Assembly: GCA_015179125.1 (NCBI GenBank) | Contig: WHVA01000358.1 | Location: 1-64,000 of the forward strand | DNA: 64,000 nt | Reading direction: 5' to 3' | Source: Gautieria morchelliformis | Lineage: Eukaryota; Basidiomycota; Agaricomycetes; Gomphales; Gomphaceae | Shown here: piece by piece, positions 11,040 through 22,700 of the stretch | How positions within the stretch are numbered: position 1 is the first letter of the stretch | Layout of the letters: each line of letters opens with the position of its first letter | Position numbers and translations under genes: made by a program | Notes under the pieces: generated by a model | Told to the model about the DNA's origin: nothing | Database searches by the model: none | The model's input: only the letters and a program-made list of their open reading frames with translations

Positions 11040-11610
11040 ATATTCTGAATGCTCAGGGAGTAGGGTATCCTCGTGCACCCCTGTGCACGATGTATGCGTG
11101 AGCTGACTAAGCCCGGTGGAACGAGCACGTCACCAGTTGGAGTAGGTCACGTGACCAGGTTGAGGGGTAAATAGATGATAACAGAGGAAAAAAGGGTCCA
11201 TAGCATTCGCTTTTGGAACAGTATAGTATAACCAGTTATAGTAGACTCTCAACAAAGAATTAGAGAAAACTATCAAGAATTAAGCTCTGTAGCCATCAAA
11301 CAAGTCTACAGTTACTTCAGGGGGTGAAACAGTGATTTTCTGGCTGATTTGTTCCTACATTTATGGTAGCTACTTATACTATAATAGTAGTGACTACCAG
11401 TGTTCAAGATAGTGAGTGAATGGGTCAGGATAATGTCCTTTGACGTGGGAAATGCTCCACAGGCTGCATACAGCTGTGGGGCTGGAACAATGATGGGGAT
11501 ACTTGTCCTACTGACAAATATTTAAGATGGGACCTTGGAGCAGCATACAAAGCCCCTTTCAACATGAATTATAGTTCGTAATCAATGGGGCTATTCAGGG
11601 GAATAGAATA
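11040..11610 (+). repeat. Dispersed repeat R1, copy 2
   Basis: Shares gctgactaagccc, ctctcaacaaagaatt, the atcaaacaag...cttcaggggg block, ctacttatactat and tacaaagcccc with the copy at 453-1015. It starts right after the helicase remnant. A palindromic gtgcacccctgtgcac lies at ~11074-11089, a hairpin of the kind expected near a Helitron 3' end, although the family assignment is inference. Confidence 0.6.
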
Positions 11611-12600
11611 GAAAAAGAATCTTGTGTCTCCTGTGCTGTGTGCCTACAGCAGCCTTGACAAGGCATTTGCCATCTTTGTACCTCTCTCCTGAGGTAAGTC
11701 CCATAGCAATTTATTCTTCTGACCAGGGCCCAGGTGCCTGCTTTCCAGGGCAGGCACTGCTACTGGTGCATGGATGATTTCTCCCAGGTAGTTAGCTCAG
11801 TTAGACGTTGTTTAGACCTTAGAATAATGTGTGATAATTATCCCATTTATTCTAACAGACACAAAACATAGTCTACAAAGAAATTGTCCTCTAATTCACA
11901 TATATTGCAACTGGCAATGCGTCCACAAAGACTCACTGAAGAGAAGCACAGGCAAGGCTTGTATATATATAATGTGACACTTCAAATTTGACTGTGTTTG
12001 TAATTTATTCATTGAATTTTTGGAAATACTTATCAACAGGAAACTGATTAGGATTTGTTGTGTGTGGGCCACTCACACTGCACCAACCTGAGAGAGACAT
12101 GCTCATTGGCACCTGAATGTTGTAAAACCAGTCATACTTCACTGATTACTGATCCTCTTTGTGCAACAATCATTATGGGGCACAACCCCATTGTCCTCTT
12201 TGCATAGCAACTCTTGTGTGATACTGTAAATAACCTAGATATCATACATGTATTCTAGTATTACATAATCCCAGTGGGCCCCTTAGGGACCCACTGTATA
12301 GTTTATGCGTGGGAACCGGCCAGCAGTTCCCATCGCATCTTACTCCTATACTGTCACTACGTAGCATCAGAATACCACACATTGGTCAAGTTCTGTGTGC
12401 CCTTGTGACCAAGGCATAAGATCATCAATCTTTACACCTTTTTGAACTATCCTGCGGTTGATCGCCACGCGACCAACCGATTGTGGATTCGAAGCAATCT
12501 TGAAAAAGATCGCTGCGTCGACGACTAAACATCATTGAGACCCTCCAGTAGACCTTCTACTGTCGGCTGCGAGCATGATGATTCCACGCGGTCAAAGACG
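11611..12600. other. No gene; possible LTR relic
   Basis: I see no coding frame. At ~12270-12300 an imperfect palindrome (gtgggccccttagggacccac) occurs. The sequence just upstream of the gag-like frame (12300-12560) may contain the LTR and primer-binding region of the retroelement at 12.6 kb, but no second LTR copy is visible in the window to prove it. Confidence 0.4.
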
Positions 12601-12619
12601 GACATGAGCGACGAGCTCG

Positions 12620-13518
12620 CGGTCCACGCCCCAGGCACAGCCCAGCGACACGACAGCTGATGCTACCCTGGACCAAGAGTCCAGGACGATAGAAGACGGA
12701 GAGATCGTAGATCTCACCGCCCTCATCCCCCCAGTGGAGGGCGAGGAAAACCCCGACCACGTCTCGTCGAGCGTGGCTGAGGAAGAGACGACGCCGGGCA
12801 ACGAGCCGGTGCCGCCTCCCCATTCCCCTCTGCCCAGAGACAAAGGAAAGCGCAGAGAAGTCTCACCGTCGAGGCGGGAACAAAGCCACGACTCGAACCA
12901 ACGCTCACGAAGTAGAGCGACGACGATCATCCCTGAAGGGGGATGACGGCAAAAAAGACGAGCCCCAGACGATGGTCAGGGTTCGGAATACTCAAGCTCC
13001 AGTCGCAAGAGCTCGAGAGCTCACGCCATCAACCACGAGACGGCAGAGGCCCTGAACAAGCAGGTGCAGGCTGCGCTGCACCGAAGCACGCTGATGCGCC
13101 ACAAGCATGATCAGCTGGCATCGCAGCTTGACAACACTGCCTCCGCCCTAATGGCAATCGGAAAGGAACTACACCAGGCGGAGGAGATCAGGCTGCAAGA
13201 CGCAGCCATGCTGGAAGACGTCCAGAAGGCCCTCCGCCCACGTGGGGAACGCGACACAACAGGTCCAAGCTCGCGACAGTCCGCAGCCAACTTACGCGGT
13301 CGTGACACGGAAGACCCACACCGAAAGGAGTGGGACAAGCAGCGAATGCCACCGCCAGCCGTCCCGGTCGAACAGGACGTAAGGTTCAGGAATGAACCTC
13401 AAGAGCAACCGGCTGCCCCAATGGACAGCCGTAAGACGATCCAACAGATTGTCAGGGAACAGGTCACCTCAGAGCCTGACTCTGAAACGACAACCGAGAG
13501 CTTAGAGCTCAAGTAAAG
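12620..13518 (+). pseudogene. Gag-like protein of an LTR retrotransposon, degraded
   Basis: Two open stretches in the same frame are separated by one TGA at 12944 and followed by a TAA near 13515. The N-terminal part is acidic and proline-rich (GEIVDLTALIPPVEGEE...), then basic-serine rich. The second part is coiled-coil-like (KQVQAALHRSTLMRHKHDQL) and ends IQQIVREQVTSEPDSETTTE. I associate that stretch with the region before the capsid domain in gag proteins of Agaricomycete gypsy elements, from memory. Capsid and zinc knuckle are missing, because the frame breaks at 13515 and Plavaka sequence begins by 13793. The class call is an inference. Confidence 0.45.
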
Positions 13519-13792
13519 AAGCCGCAGCCACGCCCCGCCATACGCGGGCCCTCGAGCTACTAGCGAAGAATGCTGAAGAAGCAGTGGCCCACAGCCACGC
13601 CGCTCAGCTGCCCGACGAGCAGCTCACGTGAGCCGTACAGGACGCACGGCAGGCGCGTGCAGCCTACAACAGCAGGCTGTGGATCCACAACGCGGGACTG
13701 ACCAGGGACACCAGGCACAAAACACCCCCGGAACCGAGAGTGCCAAATGCTCCTGATCCCAAGCCTGATCCGGGCCAGGGGCCCGTTGTCAC

Positions 13793-14840
13793 TTCCAGAT
13801 TCCAAAGCTCCACATTATGGAGCATTACGCACATCTCATTCGAGCCAAGGGTTCTGCGGATGGCTTCAACACAGAAATGTCAGAATGGCTTCATATTGAC
13901 TGTGCGAAGGAAGGGTACCAGGCAAGCAACAAGAAGAACTATACCCAGCAAATGATCCAGTACCTTTGGTGTCAAGAAGCCATCCACAAATTCACGGCAT
14001 TCCTCACATGGACAAATGCAACCCACCCAGTCGTCAATAGGAGCTATGACGAGGATGGTGATTCATCCACAGCGAGTGAGACATCCAGCATGGATGAACC
14101 GGTTGAACTAATATCTCACGCACCTGGCACCCGCTGGCACATTGCCAAACAAGCTCCAATGCCCGGAACATCCCTTCAGGACCTCATTGAAAAACATGGT
14201 GCCATGGACATTGTAGCGGCTCTAGCCATGTATCTTCGCCAATATGTGCCGAATTGCCAAATCACACCATCCACATTTGACCGTGTTGACGTATACACTC
14301 GCCTCTACATTGACCTTCAATCCCCCCCAACGCCTTAATGATGATATTGAAGAAGATATCATCCGAGCGTGCCCGGCTAGCCATTCTCCCCAGAAGTGTT
14401 TGGTCCCTGCACTATTTGACACTGCATTAATACATGATACACGGGAAGCAGAGGAGATCGGACTCAAAGGTACGAGTTGCAACCCTGCCATGCGACCGCT
14501 CCTCACCGTGATGTATAGGGTACCGAGCTGCTCGCATACGCGCCATTTTCCGTTTGCCACACTGGTTCGGATGCTCAGACACGCTGGCTTATATTGAACG
14601 ATTCACCAACTTTACCTTGCCTGTTGAGCCACTCCGGATGTCCCCAGTCTCCTATTCCATGCGTCATAACCGGCGACACGGAGAGATAGTCCACGTGAAC
14701 TCAATCAAACGCAGCTGTCATCTCACCCCAAAGTTTGGCAGTGCCAAACACCGCAACCAGACATGGACGTCAGAAAATGTCCTAGATGAATGCCAAACAT
14801 TCTTTTTGAACTCACAGCTTAGTATCTATATGTTTCAGAT
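13793..14840 (+). pseudogene. Plavaka-family transposase, C-terminal fragment
   Basis: Plavaka elements are CACTA-related DNA transposons abundant in Agaricomycetes. The fragment starts at FQIPKLHIMEHYAHLIRAKG and continues with SADGFNTEMSEWLHID.AK and QEAIHKFTAFLTW, the family's diagnostic C-terminal block. After a frameshift in the C-run near 14325 it reads DDIEEDIIRACP and ALFDTALI. After a second break near 14480 it reads LAYIERFTNF, then INSIKRSCHLTPKFG-type sequence and NVLDEC.TFFLN, the family's terminal motif. The catalytic core is absent. No terminal repeat was found. It abuts a gag-like retroelement remnant without a clear junction. Confidence 0.85.
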
Positions 14841-15639
14841 GTGTGACGGTGATTTTGTAGTAGAGAAAAATAATCATACCTAAGAACGCTAGAGTAGGAC
14901 TGGCCATGCGGACGGATATGCGAAGAATGCGAGGGCGAGTAGTGAAACGAGGGAAAGGGGTGTCTCGGGCTCGCACTGGCAGACCGAACATATGTTGCGG
15001 AAGCGGCGGTGGGGGAAATATGATGGATGGGATAGTAAACCGGTCCGTGAGATCGCAATAACCCCTTGCGCACGCGATTCTCGCTCTCAGCGCTGGCGGG
15101 TCAACTCGCGAGAGCATAGTAATAGAAATTCTGCAAAGGCAGCATGGTAAATGACGGCCCTCCAATTCAAAGCCATACCTGAAGATCGGCAGGAACATTA
15201 CGTTCTTGCAAACCATAAGGTGCGGCTCCGACGGCTTGGAGGAAATCGGCGCAACGAAAGTGAAAGGGTGCGGCGATTTGAGGTATGGCAGGGGGGTGGA
15301 AGAGCGTTCCCGGTGCTGATGAGCCGTCATACGAGAGGCAGAATAGCGTGGGGTCGGCGCAAGCGTAGGAACACTAGATGCATGTCATGTCGTCTCGCAT
15401 ATGGCCATTGCTGCTTCTCCCGCTCTTTGACCGAGACTCGACCCTATACGTCAGTTCACTCATGCCTTGTAGGTTTGCGTACTGACGTATAAACGGAAGC
15501 CAACTCCAAGTAGAAATTCACGTCCCGTTTTGTATATTTCGTTTAGCTCGATGCCGGACACGTCGGACCACGTTTATTCGTGTCCGTGTTGCTAGATACC
15601 CCGACGTCAATTTATAGTCCTCCAATATATCTCAATATA
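14841..15639. other. No gene recognised
   Basis: Open frames occur on both strands (14812-15330 minus, 15151-15492 plus), but they overlap each other, show no family signature and no splice structure. A palindrome-like ggacacgtcggaccacg...cgtgtcc lies at 15550-15588. Confidence 0.4.
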
Positions 15640-15993
15640 AACTCGTCACCAAATTTATTGGCCATCATCGGGGCAACTCTTCACGGCGACTGGGAACTCG
15701 CTTCCTGGCTGACCACTCATGAAATAATTCTCCTTCTTTAACCTATGAACGTAATGGAGAGACAGCACAATGGCGGACTGGCTCACCTGTGTTGTCTGCA
15801 GCAGCTTCTGCATGAACTCGAAGTGGTCAAACTGGGCGGAGGGCGTCAACTGGAGACCCGCGGTAGACGCGTCACTGAGGCCAGAAGGTGGCTCAGAGGG
15901 CGAATGGGATAAACGCGAACGTCGTGCGGAGCGTACACGGTGTGCCGACGAGTTGTGTGCTCCAAGTGGATTGGACAACCACAGGTACGCCAT
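15640..15993 (-). pseudogene. Cyclin gene fragment (cyclin N-terminal domain)
   Basis: Reading on the minus strand from MAYLWLSN, the frame carries AGLQLTPSAQFDHFEFMQKL, then LLQTTQVSQSAIVLSLHYVH and GQPGSEFPVAV. This is the start of the cyclin fold as found in fungal PCL/PHO80-like cyclins, which bind cyclin-dependent kinases. Next the family has an ...MMANKF.DD block. The sequence has MMANKFGDE one frame away (~15675-15650), so a small indel has broken it. Only the first part of the domain is present, and nothing upstream or downstream completes it. The fragment is isolated among repeats and looks like a captured or truncated host gene. The family call is fairly secure; the subtype is not. 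Confidence 0.65.
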
Positions 15994-16463
15994 GTATTGG
16001 TGTGTAGATGGGCGCTTGCGCTCTAGCTGACGATAGACGGCAGATGTCTATGGTAGAAAGGGCTCGAATATGTATCTAACATAAGATACATAGGGACGTT
16101 TGAGCACAGAGGACTATGTGGACCTACGCAGTCACGCGCGCAACTACATGGGCTACAGTAGACCACGTGACGCGACGTGCGGGTAGGCGCCGCTACCAGG
16201 ATTTCGGGTTTGTCCTGATGAGTGGGTCGTTCTATGAATCCAAAAGCAAGCAAAACTTACCCTATTTGAGACGAGCGGCTCTGAGAGTCATTCGCCATTG
16301 CGAATGGATTTAACGCGTTCGACCAGCTCACCATGGACTCTGTCAGCGGACGCTATGCCCCCAGTAACTGGGGCAGCCGATTGTCTGGACTGGTCAGCTG
16401 TTGAGCTGCTGTTCCTAACGCCCCCTATCTTATATTGAGCTGGCGGCTTATGGACACCGTATA
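15994..16463. other. No gene recognised
   Basis: This stretch separates the cyclin fragment from the second DUF6533 block. An earlier cyclin exon might be expected on the minus strand here, but I could not identify one. Confidence 0.4.
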
Positions 16464-18615
16464 CTGGGAGGTTTGTCATACTTAATATACTTATAGAGGC
16501 AACTGCTACATATTAATATGCATGATTGCTTGATTCACCGCGATGTCGTCTATCCCAGAATATTACATTTTTCCTTGGTCTACGGTTGCTATATACCCCG
16601 CTTCCCGTGCGCGATTCCACCCCACTTCTGTTCGACGTGATGTACCGTCTGCCGTCACTCTGGCGTGAGGTGTCATGTATGGGTCTATCTCCAAGCTTGA
16701 ACTGTGGCGGCATTTTATATTACAGTAATGAATGACGTAGGATCTCTGCCTTCCACCGTTGCAATATTAATTACATAATTAATTGCAGACGTAGGTTCCC
16801 GGCTTCCACAGTTCCACAGGTATTAATACCCGTGTATGTACCTGAGAGAAACACGGGACAAAATCGTTTAAGTTGGTATAACAAGCAATCGCTACTGGTG
16901 CACACGACCCACAGGCCATCTATTTCTAGGCTTGCCTCCAGAATGTCTTTCGGTCATCAGTCAATAGTAACAGCATTGGAATCAAGCAAGTCCAAATGTG
17001 CAAGCGCTAGATACCTCTGATCTGATCCAATCCTCCATGCAGTAACCCCTACCAAGTACTCATGGATTGCATCATTGGCCTTCTTGCTATATGACCATGG
17101 TGAGAGCGATACTACAAATACCAACCACACGCTGACATTAATTCAGCGATCACCCTCGATGTCGAGGTTAGGTCTACAATTTCATGTTGCCGTATGTTTC
17201 CTTGACATACATCAGGTCGACAAAGTTTGGAATCGCCCACGCTCACTGAGCAGGTCGCTGTTTATATGGGTCAGTCTCCATAAATACTGAACATATTGAC
17301 TTAGAATAATCTTATCAACCACCGTAGACTCGCTACTTTGGACTTGCCTCACTCAGTCTGGCAGTCACAGGTGCGCATATATCTCGCCTCGTTCACGCCA
17401 AAGAACTATTAAATGCTGCGCACTGGAAGTCTTATGTCACAGCTCTCTCTCGAATAAGGTGTGCATTTCTCGGGAGATCACTGCGATATACAGCCTACTG
17501 AATTTATTTTCACAGTTGTAAGTGCAACCTTCGGGTCAGTGCAAGACGATTACATTGATTCCATATTATTGTTCAGCTGCAATTTTTTCTTTTGGTGGCT
17601 GGCTATATCGTATGTCCCTATTAGATGTGTTTCTCGACTCCAATTGACAAGTACAGCATGACATTGTTAATCGTTAGCGTTGAAGGTAAAGGAACGCCTC
17701 GTTTAAGGTTTGTAAAGTAATACTGACAAGTACCATAGTCATTCTACTTATCCGTGTACGCTCCCTTTCTCCTCGTATAAAGTGTTGGGATGTAAATTTG
17801 TTACAGGTTTATGCTGTTTATGATCGCAACAAACGCATTCTCTACGGCCTGGCTGGTTTCTTTCTGCTAACGCTAACCACCACGGTCATCCTTTGGGTGT
17901 TCTACCGTGAGCCTGGTATAGCCCCGAATATCAACATTCTTCCCAGCACATGCTCATTAACCGAACAGAGCTAGGATTACCTCCCGTTTACGGCATAACT
18001 GGGTGCTATGCTCCTACTACGTCGAATCTCTGGGGCCTTTCTTTCGTTCCGGCAATTTTGAACGAAATAATCCTATGCCTCTTCATGCTTTACAAAGCAT
18101 GGATAACATATAAGAACGATTATGGCTCATGGTTACTGAAGTTGCTCGTTCAGGACAGGTCAGCATCCTTAGTTGTCTAGTCCAATTATCAGCCTAGCAG
18201 CTCTAACGTGTATGCGGCAGTCTACTGTATTTTTCAAGGTCAATGGGTAGATTGGCCACTCAGTCGATCCCATAATAACATTTTCTTCCCAGCATCTTTG
18301 TTGTTCTGCTTTTGAATTGCCTTGTTTTTTCCTTTGCCCCTCGAAATCTAGTGGAGATTGGACTTGGGTAGGTCGTTTAAATTTGTGAGAGATCAGATGT
18401 CACTGATACTGTTTCAAGATGGTCGTATGCAGTACCTTGCACTATGGGCAGCCGCCTCCTTCTCGGCATGCTTCAACAAGCGTCACACGTCAGCATTTCA
18501 AAGTGATCACGTACGCTACCTGTTTTCCGCGGACATGCGCATGCAGGATCTGTCTACTAAGCACGTTGCGCGGCATCAGTCAAACCTCGCAGAAATCACA
18601 GATTGTAATGAATTA
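16464..18615 (+). repeat. Duplicated block, copy 2 (partner 5968-8075)
   Basis: See the partner block. Matching includes intronic and intergenic sequence, so this is a DNA-level duplication and not a retrocopy. Same orientation, about 10.5 kb apart. Confidence 0.8.
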
Positions 18616-18618
18616 TAA
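16943..18618 (+). pseudogene. DUF6533-family membrane protein gene, copy 2 (degraded)
   Basis: Same exon plan as copy 1: MSFGHQSIVTALES, then SWIASLAFLLYDH, ITLDVEVDKVW and RPRSLSRSLFIWV. VYAVYDRN plus a hydrophobic segment lies at 17810-17910. A helix ending LFMLYKAWITYKN lies near 18060-18115, and DGRMQYLALWAAASFSACFN near 18418. The first intron donor reads gcaagt where copy 1 has gtaagt, so splicing would need a GC donor. A stop (TGA) follows soon if it is not spliced. As in copy 1, I cannot connect the middle exons cleanly. Its cyclin-fragment neighbour to the left is not duplicated at 6 kb. Confidence 0.6.
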
Positions 18619-19556
18619 TACACAAAATCACAATAATTGCTAAAACAGCATACCAGAGCATTACGACTGTGAAGAGTGGTCGTAGATTGTGTGTGGTAGT
18701 ATGTAGAAATGTAATTCAAGCTTCGAGGGTGAAGCCGAATGAATAGTGGTCAAGAGGAAAGATATATGCGCGTAACACTAATGCATGCGCCCAACAACAG
18801 CAGCTGCTGCGATTTGCAGGTTCAAAACGGTACAACGACGTGCCACTAATATTACTACTCTTTACATCCATACGAAGACGACTATTTGACTACTAGGAAA
18901 AGCTCTGGGCGATGTCGCCGGGGGCCTAGGGGTGGGGTCCGGTGCGGTGAATTAAGGACATCAACCTGTACTACATAAATCGTGGCGGCGAAAAAGCAGC
19001 GGAAAACGTTCAAGGAGGAAAGGGATTGCAAGCGAGCACGGGGTGAGATCTGACAGGGACGGATTCCCTCGGCAGGAAAGGAAAATCAGAGCAAACAGAA
19101 AGCTTCGCAAACGACGCCACCCGCACAACTGAGAGGAAAGGACTGGGAAAGGAAGCTGACTGTTCACAGTCGGGGATAGAGGCAAGTAAGCGAAGGAACG
19201 AAAAAAAAACGCCAGAAAAAGGTGGGACAGGCCACCTAGAAATGCAAAGGCGGCTGGTCGCGGTCCTTCCCAACGAGGAAGGGCCTTCACAGAGCACCAG
19301 TGCACAAATCGGCCGGAATCCCTGGCAGAGAAACCACCAGGGAGGCTCACAGACGGGCTGGCCTGTTGAAAGCGAAGGCGCGGCAAACAGCGGTAGAGAT
19401 GAGGAAAGGGAGTGCCGTTTAACAATAAAACACATCCATAAAGTCGGCGACGGCGGCTTCCTAGGATGACCTACAGGGCTCGGTCGGAAAACCAATAGGA
19501 TAAGCGAACGAATAAAATTAAAAGGAATAGTTCCGCATAAGTGGAGTGCCGCATAT
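18619..19556. other. No gene recognised
   Basis: Minus-strand frames of ~155-160 aa (18961-19425, 19010-19495) overlap each other in different phases and are L/S/F/P-rich without a family signature. The purine-rich plus strand explains the long open minus frames. This is the left flank of the copia insertion. Confidence 0.4.
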
Positions 19557-19561
19557 TTCTT

Positions 19562-19727
19562 TGTCGCGCGCAGGACTGAGTTCGAAGGGAAAGTTGATTA
19601 GATTACTATCTACCCGGTGAGTACCTAGCACTTCGCACCTGAGTTCGAAGGGAAAGTTGATAGGTTTCCCTTCGAACTCAGACTACTACATTGGGTGACT
19701 GCGTCACGTGATCTCGCACGAGCAACA
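19562..19727 (-). repeat. 3' LTR of the copia element (166 bp)
   Basis: Contains two direct copies of ctgagttcgaagggaaag about 64 bp apart, and a hairpin formed by the second copy and the following ctttcccttcgaactcag-like sequence. The 5' LTR has only one copy of the direct repeat. Confidence 0.9.
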
Positions 19728-19749
19728 CACCCCCCTGACGCGGTCAACC

Positions 19750-22700
19750 TCAGAAGAGTCCCATGGCTCGTCTGTGCCGTTCTACTGACTCGCGAGGCAG
19801 CGCTTTGGTCAGCAGATCCGCCGGCATGCTATTCGTGGGTACGTAGCCGATCTGAATGACTTTATGAGCAACTTTCTCTCGCAGCCAGAAGTACCGAATA
19901 TCCAGGTGTTTCATACGTCCATGATGTTCAGGGTTTTTGGCAACAGAGAGAGCAGACTGATTGTCAATGAAGAGGTGAGACGGTCCTTCGATTTTTGCGT
20001 TAAGTTCGTCTAATAGGCTCCGTAACCAGACGATCTCGGTTCCCGCTAGGACCGATGCGATGAATTCAGCCTCGGTTGTGGACAAGGTAACGATATTCTG
20101 CAATTTGCTGGCCCAGCTAATGGCTCCGGTTCCGATCTTTGTGAGGAATCCAGAGGTCGACTGACCGTTGTCCGGGTTTCCTCCATGGTCGGCATCAGTC
20201 CACGTTTGGAATGACCTGGCTGATAGATCGGGCGCATATGTGAGTGCTAGGTCAATTGTCCCTTTTAGGTAGCCCAAGAGGTGTTTTACTGCCGTCCAGT
20301 GCGTCGGGCCTGGGTTTGAGTTAAATCGTGCCAGGCGTCCGACGGCGTAAGCGATATCAGGATGGGTTGCGATGGCCAAGTAATTCAGTGCTCCAACCGC
20401 GTTTAGGTAGGGCACACCCTTCATTTCCTCCATCTCTTCCGGTGTTGATGGTCCCATGGCAGAGCTCAAATTCGGACCTGGGGCCATAGGCATGAATATG
20501 GGTCGGCAATCTGACATCTGGAACCGATCAAGAAGTTCTTGAATATACTGCTTTTGTGAGAGCCTTAGTGTTTTCTGTACGCGATCATACTCCACTTCTA
20601 CGCCTAGTAGCAATGTTGTCGGGCCCAGATCCTTCAATTTGAAGATTTCGCTTAGTTTGCTTTTGACCTGGTCCAGTTCTGGCTTCGAGTCCGATACTAG
20701 GGTTAAATCATCGACGAAAACAGGTATGATGACCTTGGTGGTGTCGCTCATCCAGATATAGACACTTGGCGCAGATTGGAGCCGCCTGAATCCCATGCTC
20801 TCCAATGCAGTCCCGAGTCATTCGTACCACAATCTTCCGCTCTGCTTTAGTCCGTACAGTCCTCTCTTCAGTTTGCATACCCAGTCTGATCCCCCTTGAT
20901 GATAGCCTTCTGGTTGCTGCATATATATTTTTGCATCATCGTCAAGTACTCCATTCAGGTAAGCATTCAATATGTCCACAGATTCGATGTGCGCTCCCTG
21001 TAGTGCTCCCTGAGCTAATATTGTGCGCAGGGCTGCCCATCGTGTGGTAGGAGCAAAGACTTTGTCATAATCGATGCCTGGTCGTTGGGTATATCCCTTT
21101 GCTACCAGGTGGCTCTTGTATTTATCTAGAGAGCCATCTGAATGGAGCTTGATTCGGAAGACCCACCGAGAGCCAATGGCTTTCTCTCCAGGAGGTAATT
21201 TCACTAATTCCCATGTCCCATTGTCTAGGAGGGCTCGGATCTCTGCATCCGTCGAGTCCTTCCATATTGGCGCGTCGGAGCATTGCATTGCTTCAGCGAA
21301 CGTCTTGGGAACGCAGCCATCTTTTATTGTTGCATTCAGTGCTGCTCTGATGATACCCGGTGAGATCGCGTTTGCGTCCATGATGTCTGATTCATCATAG
21401 ATAAATTCCAGGGCCTGAATGATTGAAGCGCTGGCTGCTGCACCCCCCTCAGGGCCTGGATCGTCATGATCGGGAGGTGGACGAGGTCGGAGGAATGGGT
21501 CATGGAGATGGCGATAATCAATCCGGGCAGTAGTCCTGCTGGACCGGCGGAGGGGTGCGATAGGTGCGGGTGGGGCTGGTGGGTCAAGGTCAGCTGGTGG
21601 GTCGGGGTCGGCTGGTGGGTCAAGGTCGGCAGGAGGGTTGGGAGCAACTGGTGGGTCAGGTTTGGCTGGTGGTCTGGGATTTTCTGGAGGGGCGGCTTCT
21701 GGGAGTTCAACGCCTTGGTCCGGTTGCCCTTCCGGTGGAGCTGCGATCCGGTCAGGAAGTGTGGCGGATGGTAGGAGTGGTTCAGTAATATTGTTAGCCG
21801 TAGTAAGACCTGGGAATTCAGATTCATCAAAGATGACGTCTCGAGATATGATGGTGCATTTTGTGATGGGGTCCAAGCAGCGCCAACCCTTATAACCGTC
21901 CTCGAAGCCAAGGTAAATGCATTTGCGAGATCTGGGTTGCAGTCCAGTTCTTTCGTCCTTTTGCACATGGACATAGGCAGTGCAGCCAAAGGTACGCAGC
22001 ATTCCAAGGTTCGGTTTGTGGCCAAACCAGGCCTCGTAGGGAGTTTTGTCTATGAGCGCAGAGGTTGGAGTGACATTGACAATTCGAACCAATAGTTTTA
22101 GGGCATCTTCCCACATCGACGCCAGTAGATGGGCTTGCTGTAGTAGTGCGATCGTTCCTTCCATGAAGGCCCGATTCGTCCGTTCTGAGATGCCATTCTG
22201 CTGCGGTGTACCCTTCGTAGTATGTTCGTGGAGTATACCACGGTGCTGGAAATGTTGGTCCCACTTATGACCAATATACTCCCCGCCTTTGTCGTCCCTA
22301 AAGCGCTTCACTCTCAAGTTTAATTGATTTTCTGCCAGTGCTTCAAAGGCTCGGTAGGCATAAAATGCCTCATCCTTTGTCTTCAGGAGATAAACAGTCC
22401 TGTACCTCGTGCAGTCGTCCGTGAAAGTAATCCAGTATCGGTGTCCTGATGGTGTGCGGACTGGGAGAGGCCCATGGACGTCTGAGACCACAAGATTGAG
22501 TGGGCTGGATGCGCGGTTGGTGCTCCTTTTTGGGAAGGGGTTGCGGTGTTGCTTCGCAGCAATACATGGTTCGCAGATATGAGGAACAGTCCCATTTGAG
22601 TTTACCTGTATTCCGTCGACCATGTTATTTTCTAGGAGCTTCTCCAGCCGCGCCTGTCCAATGTGCGCGAGTCGTCTCTGGAGTAAAGGTCGTCCTACTA

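Noticed and set aside
12557-12930. Minus-strand frames opposite the gag-like ORF
   Set aside because: Shadows of the GC-rich plus-strand frame.
14812-15492. 172-aa minus frame and 113-aa plus frame
   Set aside because: They overlap on opposite strands, show no motif, and the minus frame begins in the tail of the Plavaka fragment.
18961-19495. Two overlapping minus-strand frames of ~155 aa
   Set aside because: Different phases of purine-rich DNA, biased composition, no start context and no family signature.
21336-22025. 229-aa minus frame within copia pol
   Set aside because: Alternate phase of the polyprotein; the real frame carries the integrase and RT motifs.
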